64,000 bases of DNA from Tenrec ecaudatus (lineage: Eukaryota; Chordata; Mammalia; Afrosoricida; Tenrecidae): assembly GCF_050624435.1 (NCBI RefSeq), contig NC_134537.1, forward strand, positions 125,836,086 through 125,900,085. Reading direction: 5' to 3'. The notes beneath the pieces were generated by a model. It was not told the origin of the DNA. It saw only the letters and a program-made list of their open reading frames with translations, and did not search any database. Position numbers and translations under genes: made by a program. This document shows, piece by piece, positions 11,315 to 22,900 of the stretch. Numbering within the stretch: position 1 is the first letter of the stretch; every line of letters starts with the position of its first letter.

Positions 11315-11819
11315 TGAGGTAGTTAGCTTATTGTGCCAACCTGGCCGATAAACACATGGGGGGTTAATTGAAGGGCGGAGGAATAAATGGCTCAGTGAGC
11401 TTCGCCTTTCTAGTTCTCTGGTCTCTTGCTTTCTGATGGTCAGACCAGGGTGCCGCTGCCTTAGCCAGTTCCCTGCTTCAGCTGGCAAGGCTCACTTCCT
11501 GCAAGATGTCCCTGAGGAGAGACCTACCCCGATGCAGCCCTGGGTGCTGGAGTACCTGTGTGGAGACCCCTGCCAGTGCTGAGATGCTTACACATTCACT
11601 GGCTCAGCTTTTCTCCTGCAGTCGGCATCATTGTGTGCGTTTTGTGAAATGGAGGAGGACTTTGTGGATTGGTGTCGGACATATGAGTTAATGTTGGGCT
11701 GATGGGCTCAGGCAGCACTGGGTTGGGATGTTTTCTTGATGTGCACTTTATATAAAACTCTTGCATATACACGAGTTTCTTCTGTGGATTTGTTTCTCTA
11801 AAGTACCCAGACTAACATA
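11315..11819. mobile_element. solo LTR, second copy of the 9035 family
   Basis: Closely related to 9035-9553 along its full length, with the same TGAGGTAGTT start. It ends CAGACTAACATA, where the terminal CA has become TA. Flanks AGAAC (11310-11314) and GGAAC (11820-11824) are a 4/5 target duplication. An internal deletion removes a few bases around 11515 relative to the first copy. Confidence 0.72.
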
Positions 11820-11934
11820 GGAACATTAATATTTGATTGTGGTATTGGGAGCAGTGTGATACTTCAAAATTAATTATTATACTTGAATGCATATTTCCAT
11901 TTAATAAATGTTTGTTTGGCACATGTCATATACA

Positions 11935-12028
11935 AAAACCAAATCAAACTCGCTGCAATCAAGTCAATTATCACCCTATAGAGCAGAGTAGATTTGCCCT
12001 GTTGGATTTTCAAGGCTCTAAATTTTGG
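11935..12028 (-). mobile_element. AfroSINE tail fragment
   Basis: CTCGCTGCAATCAAGTCAATT followed by a GAGCAGAGTAGA block matches the SINE 3' half on the minus strand. It is truncated where the LINE at 12047 begins. Confidence 0.6.
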
Positions 12029-12046
12029 GGGTTTTATTGGTTTGGA

Positions 12047-13345
12047 TATTTTAAAAAATAAATCATTTTATTGGGGGCTATTACAGCTCTTATAAAAATC
12101 CATACATCCAAAAAATCCATACATCCATTGTGTCAAGCACATTTGAGTATATGTTGCCATCATCATTTCCAAAACATTTTCTTTCTACGTGAGCCCTTGG
12201 TATTAGCGCCTCTTTCTTCCCCTCCCTCCCCAACCCTAGTGAACACTTGATAATTTATCAATTATTTTAATTTTCATATTTTACATCATCTGCTGTCTTC
12301 CTTCACCCACATTTCTGTTGTTCATCACCGTGGGTGTGTGTGGGTGGGCGGGGGTATTATATGTCAATCAATGCGATTGGTTCCCCGTTTCTTCCCCTTC
12401 TCCCCACAGCTTACTCCTACCCTCATGAGAGTATTGCTACTCTCATTATTGGTCCTCAGGGGTTTATCGGTCCTGGATTCCATGTGTTGAGAGATCTTAC
12501 CTGTACCAGTTTACATGCTCTGGTCTAGCTGATTTGTAAGGTAAAACTGGGGTCATGATACCTGAGGGGAGAAAGCATTAAAGAATTAGAGGAATGTTGT
12601 GTGTTTCATGGGTGCTATACTGCACCCTGGCTGGCTTACCCCTTCCTTGTGACTTTTCTGTGAGGGAATGTCCAACTGTCTACAAATGGGCGTTGGGTCT
12701 CCATTCTGAACCCCCTCATTCTCATTGAAATGGTTGTTTATTTTGGGGTCTTCTGGTATCTGATACCTGATCCTGTCGACACCTCATGATTGCACAGGCT
12801 GGTGTGCTTCTTCCATGTGGGCTTTGTTGCTTCCCTGCTAGATGGCTGCTTGTTAAATTTCAAGCCTTTAATATTCCAGACACTATATCTTATAATAGCT
12901 GGGCACCATCAGCTTTCTTCACCACATTAGCTTATGCACCTATTTTGTCTTCAGCGATCATGTCGGAAAGATGAGCATCACAGAATGCCAACTTATTAAA
13001 CAATGTGTTCTTGCATTGACGGGAGGACTTGAGTAGAGGATCAATGTCCATCTGCTACCTTAATACTGAACCTATAAATATATGTACATAGACCTATATC
13101 TCTATCATTATATATGAATATATTTACATATGTACATGCTCATGATTATACCTCTATAAATGTCCTTTGACTCCTAGTTCTTTCCTCTATTTTATTTTAC
13201 TTTCCTCCTGTCCCACTATCATGTTTGACCTCCATTCAGGTTTCAGTAATTCCTCTTGGCTACATTGCACTTGATTAGACCCTACCAGGTTTGATATGCC
13301 CTCCTCGCCATCGATTTTAGATCACTTGTTGTTCTCTTGTCCCTG
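12047..13345 (-). mobile_element. LINE (L1-type) 3' UTR, about 1.3 kb, 5'-truncated
   Basis: On plus it begins with an A/T-rich tail and ATCATTTTATTGGGGGC, the antisense of a LINE 3' end. It then runs through the long non-coding 3' UTR shared with the copies at 18511, 26815 and 32511. It is the longest copy here and shows the distal UTR (GGGCACCATCAGCTTTCTTC, then TTAATACTGAACCTATAAAT). No reverse transcriptase ORF remains. Family placement as L1 is from recall of tenrec repeats. Confidence 0.72.
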
Positions 13346-13450
13346 GGATTGTTGGCGTTGTAAGTTGTTATGGGAAAGAAAGCCTCATTTTCTCCTGTGG
13401 AACCACAGCTGACCTTGTGGTTATCCACTGAACATGTAACCCACCTTACC
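13346..13450 (-). mobile_element. degraded AfroSINE fragment
   Basis: AAAGCCTCATTTTCTCCTGTGG followed by GCTGACCTTGTGGTTA is the tRNA-like half of a SINE in minus orientation, abutting the LINE end. Confidence 0.5.
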
Positions 13451-14901
13451 CCCAGGGTATCTCTGTTATGCATCAGGTCATGAGAACATATGCTTGAGAA
13501 ACCTCTGGCCCACATGTGCATGCTCAGTAGAAAAATACATCCTTGTTTTGAAGTTCTGAAGAGCATCTTAGCTCAAAGTAGATCTTTGGAGGTCGTCAGT
13601 GGTAGCTGAAGCCATGCATGGGAACCCTAGAGAAAATGTGTAGGAGAGAGCCAGATAGAGACTCCAGGGAAAAGAATTACTTAAGCAGAAATCATGACAG
13701 CAGAATAAAAAGCTGAGCAATCAGAAAGGTGGGAAAAAATGAGAAGCATTTGATATTGAGGAGCCAAAGGAGGAGTCTCAAGAAGAGGATATCATAACAT
13801 TGAATAGAAAGACTGAACCCTGGTGTTATAGGTTGAGCAATTTCCTTTTAATTTATAATCTATTTAGACTAGATATAGAATATTAAAATGTAAATAAATG
13901 TATATGAATCTCTATGGTCATATATACATCTGTATGTATGTATATTTCCCAGCTAACAATTATGACTAAACCAAGGGACGCCTCCCTTCTTGTACTCTCA
14001 CGGTAATGCCAGAGGCATTCTTCCAAGTTGTGCTTGACGCAAAATCTAGAACCATATGAAGCAACTATTCTCGGGATTCCCTGGTGTGAAAAATGAAATT
14101 TTGTGTTACAGAAATGAACTCTAATATAGGACTGACTGGATCCTTTTGAGAGGTACTTTATAACATTGTACTATAACTACTTTGTGCGCACAAGTTCAGC
14201 CTTTCAGGTTTTTATATTTGTCATAATGTTAGAAATTACCCTGCGGTGTCCATAGAGTCACAATACTTTGAATATGATGGAAACACGTTCAGAGACTTCC
14301 ACACTGTCACATAAATGTTGAACCTAAATAATTCAATGAGAAAAATACATTTCAAAAGGTTTATTCTGTGAATTAAGGCCACCGCATTTTATAATAACCT
14401 CAAAAGAATACTGAATCTGAATTTGGTTTACTGCTTTTTTTACGTCTACAGGAAGTTTGTTGAAACTCAGAAACTTTCTTGACTGGTGTGGTGGTGTGTG
14501 TATGACTGTGTGCCTGTGGGTGTGCATTGGTTTCATGGAACATCAACCCAATGGCATCTAGAGGTTAGTAAGTCCAAGAAACATGATCTAATATATGAGC
14601 ATGGACTGGTGTGCTCCCTCCCAAAGGAATCTCAATTTTAGATGAATGGTCCACTCATATCTCTTTTCATTTCTCAAAGGAAATGTATTCTTATTACCCC
14701 TGTATTGTTTTATCACTGTACACGGAAGCAAGATGTAGATTAAATTAATGTCAATTAGTTTGTTTGAAACTAGTTAATTTTTAAGAAAATAAGTGTAGAC
14801 TTAATATCTGGACAACATATATTGGTTGTTATGAACAACCACCCACTAGAAAGGTAATATTTCCCCTTTATTTATTATTTCGAAAGGTTTCAAACATCTT
14901 C
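13451..14901. other. AT-rich intergenic DNA
   Basis: No gene or confident repeat. A TATATGAATC/TATATACATC-rich segment lies near 13870-13950. Confidence 0.35.
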
Positions 14902-15092
14902 TTCCCTGTCATCAAGTTGATGTCGATCCATAGTAACCCTGTCAGGCAGAGCACAACTACTCCTGTGGGTTTCCAAGGCTATCACTCTTTACTTGAATAG
15001 AAGGCCTCGTCTTTCTTCCACAGAGACGCTGGTGGTGGCAAACTGTTGACGTTGTGCTTAGCAACACACGAGGTAACCACTACACCACCGTA
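14902..15092 (-). mobile_element. AfroSINE
   Basis: Nearly full-length minus-orientation copy, from CTTCCCTGTCATCAAG at its tail to AACCACTACACCACC at its tRNA-like head. Confidence 0.82.
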
Positions 15093-15176
15093 AGACAGTT
15101 GAAGGAGTGGTGCAATGAACATACACATACCTCTCGGCCAAAATAACTAATTGTTATAAGCTGATCAATCTGTAGG

Positions 15177-15179
<3 letters not shown>

Positions 15180-15216
<37 letters not shown>
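15180..15216. repeat. (CA)n microsatellite
   Basis: About 18 uninterrupted CA units, likely length-polymorphic. Confidence 0.95.
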
Positions 15217-15218
<2 letters not shown>

Positions 15219-15383
15219 TAGATACAGTTCTCTCAGAATTATTTAAAAATAAGTTGCAGACATCATGACACATCAGCATTAAATATCGCCTAACATGAGG
15301 ACATTTCCTATGTAGTAGCAGCACTATTAACAAACCTCAAACATTTAAGTTTGGCATAATATCATCTATCTAAATTCAAACCT

Positions 15384-15568
15384 AGGAACCCGGATGGCCT
15401 AGTGGTTACACACTGGGCTGCTCAAAATCACCAGCCATGCCACAAGAGAAAGATGGGACTTTCTATTACCGTACAGAATCAAAGGCTTGGAAACACACAG
15501 GGACAGTTCTATCCTGTCCTATAGGGTCACTATAAGTCGGTATTAACTCGAAGGCAACAGGTTGCTGT
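15384..15568 (+). mobile_element. AfroSINE
   Basis: Starts AGGAACCCGGATGGCCTAG, with A-box-like TAGTGGTTACAC, and ends AAGTCGGTATTAACTCGAAGG. The B-box region is damaged by a short deletion around 15425. Confidence 0.82.
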
Positions 15569-15831
15569 CATTGTCTATTCAAGTCTAGCCAGGATCTAGT
15601 CAACCATCAAACATTGGTTTTCAATATCATATCTCTTTAATCTCCTTCAATCCAGAACAATCCCCAACCCAACTGATTTTTTATTGCTGTTTATGCTGTT
15701 GATTAAAAAACCAATAGCAACCACTCATTATTCTTTATGATATTTGTGTATAAGGAAATCAGGAGTGGGTGAACAAGGCGGGTCTACCTTGGGTTGGCTG
15801 ATACAGTTGCTGTCAGAGGTTAGCTGGAGAT

Positions 15832-15935
15832 GGGTGTTATTGTTGTTAGGGGCTGTCAGATCGGCTCTGGCGTATAACAACCCTGCTTGCAATAGATGGA
15901 AACACTGCTCAGTCTTGCGCTATCCTTAAGGCATG
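15832..15935 (-). mobile_element. RTE LINE 3'-terminal fragment
   Basis: ATTGTTGTTAGGGGCTGTCAG, followed by ACACTGCTCAGTCTTGCGC, is the antisense of the RTE 3' end. About 100 bases remain. Confidence 0.6.
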
Positions 15936-18387
15936 GTGTGCCCCGGCGGCACATCAGGAGGCACAAGGAGTGCCCTGGCCTTGATGATGCTAACTTATTT
16001 AGTTAGGTATGTTTTTTGTTGCAATCTGTGGCTGAGACGGAGCATTCCAGTGCAAATCATTGGTCAGTGACCCGAGAAACACCAAGGGGAGAGAGGAGAA
16101 GCAAGGGAGGGCTGGCAAATGATGCAGGGAGGGCTATCACCATGGCTGCTGGGGGCTTAGTCCTAATGGGAGTTGGCCCCCGGGAGCTGTGACAGCACAG
16201 CAGCTCCCCAAAGTCACTGAGGGTGGACTGGGTGAGGGTTGGAGGTTGAGTCTCAGGAACTCCTAGCCCCGCAGGCTGCAACAAGCGAAAGGCCTCAGGC
16301 CCTTGGGTGACCGAGTGAAGACAAGGCATTGCTACAATGATATTTTGTTGCTGGCGTTGTTGCTGTTAAGCGCTCTTGAGTTCAAGGATTTCTTACACAT
16401 GCATTACCTGAAAATTGTAGATTTCTAGTACTTGGTCTTTAGCCATACTGTTAGACGATCCCTAAATCCAATAGCCTGCCTTGTCAATTTCAGCTACTCT
16501 TGGTTTCATATTTTTATCATCGCAGGGCCCAGAGCTATTAAAGGGTGCACGCCTCACATGCTCCAGGTTCTAGTTTATCAATAACACGACAGGGAACAAG
16601 CCAGTTAACTGAGATGTGGGAAGGATGGAAAATTAATGAAGAAATGACCATCAGCAAAGTGGCTCTCTTCCCCTTGTTGAACAGAAGAAACAGACCAACC
16701 ACTTTAAGAGGGCATGTACTTTGATTATAAAGCAAGCGAGAGACTCCACAGTAACAGTCCCATTATTCTAGAGTCACACCGAGAATGTTTACTCTCTGCT
16801 GGAAGTAGGAAGCTTTGGTGAGCCTAAGGACTGTGTCGCAGAAAGGCCTTTTAGGAATAAAAGCACGCACGCACACATCTATTAATGGTCTCTTTGACTT
16901 TAAGTCTTGATGCTGAAAGTATGAGTGAGCATATGTCATACTGGCTTTCATGTGATCACTAAACTCATTATTTCCCCCAGATATAATCTTTCATTTGATG
17001 ACTCAAGTACTAATAAATTCAATACAATATCTGTTATTGTCAGAGAAAAATCCTGGTAGATTCTTACTTATTATCTCAGCTGATGATACAGGTCTGAATT
17101 CAAAAATGTAATTCAAATTCCTTTGAAGCTGTGTGAGATGTTTGCTTCGTCTTCTGCTGCATGCATGAAGCAATTAGCTCTGGTTGTATCAATAGAATCC
17201 TTTCCCATGCTAAAAGAAAAAATGATTCTAACTCTCCTGAAACATACATATTTTTATATTAAAATTACAGACCTGAGAGTATAAAAAATAGTGGAAGGTA
17301 GAACCTAGCCAAGACCAATCAAATAAAGATATTTAAAATTGCTACCTGCCAGCGAGCTGTTGGTACCAAATTAGAGGGGGCTGGCGGGAGAATAGATTAT
17401 GGTCCTTTCTCCCTCTTCCTTTGATAGGCCTTTTGACAGAAACATTAGTGGAAAGGATTTGTAGCTAATGGTGCAGCTGCCTCTACATGAGGCAAGGAAT
17501 TGGACTGGATGTTTCACATTCTATCGATTGTAGTTTATAATAATCTGGTGTGGTACAAGCACCATTTGAAATGGTAGGCTTCAAGATGACCTTCCAATAG
17601 GGAACTTGAAATCAACTATTGTTCGCTACCAGCCACCAACTCAGGGGACTCTATGCACAACGAGATGGAGAAGTGCCCAGTCACGGACCACCCTGTGATC
17701 AGCTGGGCATCTGAACACTCTGCTCCATGGGCTTCTACTGGTTCATGTTTCAATAACTTCTTATTGTAAAGAAAGGGTTTATATCTCAAATGGTTGTTTT
17801 TATTCAACAGCTTAAACTATCCATCAAACCGCCCCATAGCTTGCCCTCCCCACTCCCTCTTCTTCACTCTTCTCCATCTTACAGAGTATTGCTTACACCC
17901 TCTCCTTCACCCAAGTGAACACCTGCCTACCCTTCTCCTGGAAAGAAAGAAAAGATTTGTTTCTCTTCCCTCCCACTCCTGGTAGCCAGCAAAGGCTGCT
18001 TCTTTGGGTATGGAACCTGTGGTCTTGGTAACAGTGGTATCATACAATATTTGTCCTTTTGCAATTGATTAACTTCACTTCGCACAATATTCTTCAAGTC
18101 CGTTGGCAAATTTTAAGAAGTAGGCCATCAGGCCTTTATTTCAAGGTGCTTTGGGGTAGACTTGAAAACCAATGGTTTGGTTTTTAGCCAAGCTCCTTAA
18201 CTGCTCCCCGACCCTTCGCCCCAGCCCCAGGGGCATTATGAGATCAGTTGAATTATATCCATGTGGGAGATCTTCAAAGGTGGGAGAAGTGGAAAACAGA
18301 ACAGTCCTTGGCCATAGGTGGAGCCTAAAGTGCTCTAGGCTCTGGACCGCGTTCATATGCAAGTGCTTTTGCTGTTTCTCTATAGAG
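15936..18387. other. repeat-poor intergenic block
   Basis: About 2.4 kb with no AfroSINE, RTE or LTR recognised, unusual against the rest of the window. The part from roughly 16980 to 17330 is rich in AATTAG/ATTA-type cores and reads like constrained non-coding sequence, but conservation cannot be tested here. Confidence 0.35.
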
Positions 18388-18509
18388 CAGTGATTCTCAA
18401 CCTGTGAGTTGCGACCCCTTTGGGGGTCGAATGACTCTTTCACAGGGGTTTCCCGATTCATAACAGTAGCAAAATGACAGTTATGAAGTAGCAACTAAAA
18501 CACTTTTTT
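18388..18509 (+). mobile_element. SPIN-type hAT element, truncated
   Basis: Begins CAGTGATTCTCAACCTGTGA and continues GGGGGTCGAATGACTCTTTC and AACAGTAGCAAAATGACAG. This is the left part of the short non-autonomous SPIN form. The right terminus is missing because the copy ends at the LINE tail at 18511. Confidence 0.8.
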
Positions 18510-18510
18510 T

Positions 18511-18885
18511 ATCATTTTATTAGGGGCTCATACAACTCATCACAATCCATAATACACCAATTGTGTAAAGCACATCTGTACATTCATTGCTCTCATCATT
18601 CTCAAAACATTTGCTCTCCACTTAAGCCATTGGCATCAGGTCTTCATTTTTCCACTCCCTCCCCACTCCTCCCTCCCTCATGGGTCCTTGATAATTTATA
18701 AATTATTATTTTTGTCATATCTTGCCCTGTCCGACATCTCCCTTTGCCCACTTTTCGGTTGTCCGTCCATCAGGGAGGAAGTCACATGTAGATCCTTGTA
18801 ATCGGTTCCATCTCTCCAACCCACCCTCCCTCCACCCTCCCAGTATCGCCACTCACACCACTGGTCCTGAAGGGATCAAGACTAT
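18511..18885 (-). mobile_element. LINE (L1-type) 3' UTR, 5'-truncated
   Basis: Antisense LINE 3' end (ATCATTTTATTAGGGGCTC...). It is homologous to 12047 and follows a T run that could be its poly(A) tail. It interrupts or truncates the SPIN at 18388. Confidence 0.8.
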
Positions 18886-20288
18886 GCTTGATTTCTGTTT
18901 TCAGTGTCGTCATCATGTCCCAGGGCTGCCAGGGCAAAGTCGCACACGCTGGATGAAATTTATTTCCTCACACTTCTGGAGGCCGGAAGTACAAATAAAG
19001 AAGGTTAATTTTAAAAGTGTTATAAAAGTAAAACCACATACCAAAAGCACAGCATAAGTTATTGTACAGATTATCATATGTAGTATGGTAATACTAATAC
19101 CAATAAATTATCATATGTAAACACACTTGTGTAACCAGGATCCAGGGGCCACAACTGCCATCTCCCCAGAGCCCAACCTTCCTCTCCTGCCCCGAGTCAT
19201 GGTTTCCTCCTTTCTCTCGAAAGTCAGTAGTTTTTCCTGTTTTTGAACTTCTATAAACTGAATCATGCACCATTATTTTGTTTGCTATCATCACATTATA
19301 GAAACCATACTAGTTAGTTTGACCGAATCGCCATTGGAGAATCCAGGGGGTGGTGGGGAAGGCAGGCGATATGAAGGTATCACAGAGGTAACAACTTCAG
19401 GACACAGCTACTGCCCCCCATACTAAGGGAACAAAGGGAAGAAGCTGGAATGATTACACTTCAGAGTCCAGGAGGAGGGACACTGTGGAGGTACAGCTGG
19501 CGCTCCGAGGAGGGCTGGCCAGAGCGCCGTATCTAAGGGATTATAAGGATGCTTCTTCTCTGGCAGTTACTTCTTTAGAAACGAAGTGACTGATGCTACC
19601 GGAAGGAGCAGGTCTCTCCTTCTTCCTCTCGCCTCCCAGTGTCCATCTAATGTTCTGTACTGACAAAGCCTAATTGTGGCAAACACGGTTTAACTTCTAA
19701 TCCTAAAGATTGACATTTCAAACCTGCTCAGCAGTGCCAAGGAGGAAAGGCCTGGTGATATGCTTTTGTAAAGACTGCAACCAAGAAAACCCTGGAGAGC
19801 CATTCTACTCCACCTTATAAAAAGTCAGTCAGGGTCCAAAGCAACTTGAGAGCAGTGAGTTAACTAGCTAGCTAGTTAGCAGGGCGGCAATGGGCTTCAC
19901 GGAGCCCCAGCCATCTGCACTGCCAAGCAGAGGATGGCAGGCCGGGATGGAAGCTGAAAGATCATAGCTAGATAACTGGCTGTTTATTGAGCTCAATATG
20001 GGGCTTGTGAGATTCACACATGTTCCAGGCACTGGAATTTGATGTGATTTATTGTTATATACTATTCAGTTATCATAATAAAATGTGCAAAAATTTAGAG
20101 TTAGAAAACCAGTTTGGGAAGAACAAATTCTGCATATTCTTACACAGAAAGAAGAAAAAAAGTCCAGGCCTCCAGCTGCAGCCTTCTAGGGGCAACGTTA
20201 GAATGAGACTGGAAGCATCAAAGGAAGAGGGAAGGAAGGCACGGTCACTGTACCAAAGAGAACTAGCCTTCACTCTTAATAAAGAGCC
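18886..20288. other. intergenic, mostly unrecognised
   Basis: A short ATTTATTTCCTCACACTTCTGG block near 18958 resembles an old mammalian repeat; nothing else is recognised. Confidence 0.35.
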
Positions 20289-20672
20289 CCAAGCCAACCC
20301 GCTGTCGTGGCGTTGATTCTGACTCAAGGTGACCCAAAGGATTGCTAAGGATGTGACTCTCTGTGGGGCAGAGAGCCTCACCTTTCCTCCTGGAGCACCT
20401 CTAAAACCAACTTCACTGCCTTTGAGTTGCTGTTCCATGCTGACTTCTAGACCCCTACAGGCAGGGTAGAACTGCCCCTGCGAGTTTCAGAGACTGTGAC
20501 TCATTACAAGAGTAGAAAGCCTGGTCTTTCTCCTGCGGAGTCCCTGGTGGTTTAAACTGGTTACCTGGCCTTTAGCAGCCCTTTGTGTAAGCACTCTAGA
20601 GCAGCTGGGGACTTTGAATGGCTAACCTTATGGTTAGCAGAGTATCGGGGACTCAACAGTGCCACCAGGGGT
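20289..20672 (-). mobile_element. cluster of three AfroSINE pieces
   Basis: Head-to-tail SINE pieces in minus orientation: a partial one at 20289-20408, a nearly full one at 20409-20600 (GCAGGGTAGAACTGCCCCTG, then GTAGAAAGCC), and a head fragment at 20601-20672 ending TGCCACCAGGGG. Probably insertions into a pre-existing SINE. Confidence 0.75.
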
Positions 20673-21363
20673 CGTTTTAAATAAAGACCAACGTACTGGA
20701 ATGAAGCACGGAACCCATAGGTCTGAGGGGCTGGGCCCAATCCCAACTACGTGGCCAGTCCTCCCCCCAGCCCCTCCCCCAGAATTCACTTTAGAGGACA
20801 GCACTGAAGCTACAGCTCAGGGAGAGGGACATGTCTGATCAGAGCACACGGGAGCAAATGAAGGGGGAGGGAGAGAGAGTGCAGTACATCCTGGCCCACC
20901 AAGCCCTGAGGACGATATTCCTGCTCAGAGCAGCCAGTGCCCAGAGAGGACCATAGGGCTCCTCACTGACCGATGGTCCTACGGGGGACCACACTGGAGA
21001 CGCGGTGCGGGAATTGTGCCCAATCTGACCGCACCACACCGAGGCGAAACTCTAAGAGCAGAGCAACGAAGTCCCCAATGAATACCAAAAATAGATTTGG
21101 GGGCCAGGGCATGACACCCCTTCAGACTTGTTGGGAAAAGACTCCTAAAGGCCAACAAACAGACCTTGAACTATTTATAGGCTTTTCTTTCTTTTTTTTT
21201 TTCCCCCTTGTCATTGGTTTTTGCTGTTGCTATTTTGCTCTTTTGTGGCTTTGCTTTGTTTTTGGTGCATACTATTATCTCTGCATGGCTATCTAGATAA
21301 GATGAGCGGGATAAATAAAGAACAGGAGTTCTTCATTTTAATTAACACAGTATATCAAACACT
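20673..21363. other. intergenic, nothing recognised
   Basis: Contains a short T/C-rich run near 21187-21210. No gene or clear repeat. Confidence 0.35.
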
Positions 21364-21578
21364 TTTCCTGGTGGTGTAATGGGTTACACATTGAGCTGCT
21401 AACCGCGAGGTCAGTGATTCGAACCTACCAGCTTCTCCGAAAGCTGAGGCCGTCTACTCCTGTACCGAGTTATAGTCTCAAGAAACCCACGGGGGTGGGG
21501 CGTGGCAGTGCTATTTTGTCCCATAGCATTGCTGTGAGTCAGATCGATTCAACAGCAGTGAGTTAGGGTGTTTCTTTG
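21364..21578 (+). mobile_element. AfroSINE
   Basis: Starts TTCCTGGTGGTGTAATGGGTT. A B-box-like GGTCAGTGATTCGAACC is well preserved, and the tail ends GATTCAACAGCAGTGAGTT. Confidence 0.85.
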
Positions 21579-22414
21579 AAGGAGTCGAAATTGATTCAGT
21601 GGCAAACCAAGGTTCAAACACCTTCCCTTTGAAGCTACAATACTACTTAAAGTCCTAAAAGATGCAGAATGAAGGGGGAAAGAAATTATAAATTGATTTT
21701 AAACATGAAATGGCTAAGTTGACATTTCTTATAATGGCCAGAATAAGAATGCTGGGTTCTTATTCTAAACTCTGGAAGAATAACAAAAATTTACTCTTAT
21801 GTTTTGTTCAGAATAAGAACTCAATTATCTTAATCTAAAATCAGGGAAAACGGGAAAAATATATATTTGTGTGTTTCATTCCGCTGAGTTTTGAAATTAA
21901 AAACATTGCTCAGTCGACAAACGAGTGACCAGCTGACATCGTTGGAAGCAAGAGTCCTGCGCGCCTTTGTCGGCCCCTCTCGTTCCCGGAGGGACTCCTT
22001 TTCCTTCTGTTTTTTGTATTTCCACAGTGCGCATGGGAACGATACGCAGCCACATGGTTAAGAAATTGTACTGTTTCCATGAATTTTAATGTGCTTCCTA
22101 CTTGACGCCCAGGCTTTCCACCGGGGACCAGCGTGTTTCATCTTATGTGGAAATCTTCATGAAGTGTTATCCAGGAAAGGCATCAAATATATCTCTTGGT
22201 GCCTGACTAGCTGCCCACAGTGATTTTGCTTCCTTTCTCTGTCTGTGCCTTGTCGAGAAACTTTCTTCCTAAAAACAAAGAAACACATCACTCTGGCATT
22301 GATGGCAGGAGGCCTGGAAACAGAAATGAAATCAATGATGATGTACGAGAGGCAGGTTGGTTTGCCTGCTGGCCACCTCATACTGGCCTGTGCACTGAGA
22401 TTCCGAGTCTTTAT
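21579..22414. other. intergenic, nothing recognised
   Basis: AT-rich first half. No repeat or gene recognised. Confidence 0.35.
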
Positions 22415-22602
22415 CAGAGGGCTCAGCAAATGATGGCCCGTGGGCCCAAGGTATCCTGGTCCCTGTCCTCGTACAGTCTGTGAGCTCAGGAGAATTCTTA
22501 CGTTTTAAGCTGATTGAAAAGAACCAAAAGAAGAGTGTGGAGACATAGGAAAATGATACGGAATTCAAGTTTTAGCATTCACAAATAAAGTGCTATTGGA
22601 AC
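22415..22602 (+). mobile_element. old hAT-Charlie-type DNA transposon, left part
   Basis: CAGAGGGCTCAGCAAATGATGG followed by TGGCCCGTGGGCC, and ATAAAGTGCTATTGGAACAC at the right, match a widespread mammalian non-autonomous hAT fossil. It is interrupted by the SINE at 22603. Confidence 0.5.
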
Positions 22603-22790
22603 ACCAAAGCAACACCCAAACTCAGTGTCATTGAGTCGATGCTGACACATGGTGACTCCTTGAGGGTTTCTGAGACTCTAACTGCTGACAAGAGAGTCCA
22701 GTTTTTCTCTGTAGGAACTGCTGCTGGTCTCGAACTGTGGACTATGCAGATCACAGCTCAACTCATAACCACTGCACCACCAGGGCCCTG
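22603..22790 (-). mobile_element. AfroSINE inserted in hAT fossil
   Basis: Tail CTCAGTGTCATTGAGTCGATG at the left and head AACCACTGCACCACCAGGG at the right. It splits the DNA-transposon fossil, which resumes at GCATGCAGCCACC. Confidence 0.8.
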
Positions 22791-22900
22791 GTATTGGCAT
22801 GCAGCCACCTTCATTTGTCTGCATATGGCCCATGGCTGCTTCGGCCCCGTAACAGGAGGTGATGCGACCGAGACCCAGGATACCTACACACTGTGGACTA
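22791..22900 (+). mobile_element. old hAT-Charlie-type DNA transposon, right part
   Basis: CAGCCACCTTCATTTGTCTGC followed by TATGGCCCATGGCTGCTT continues the fossil interrupted at 22602. Confidence 0.45.
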
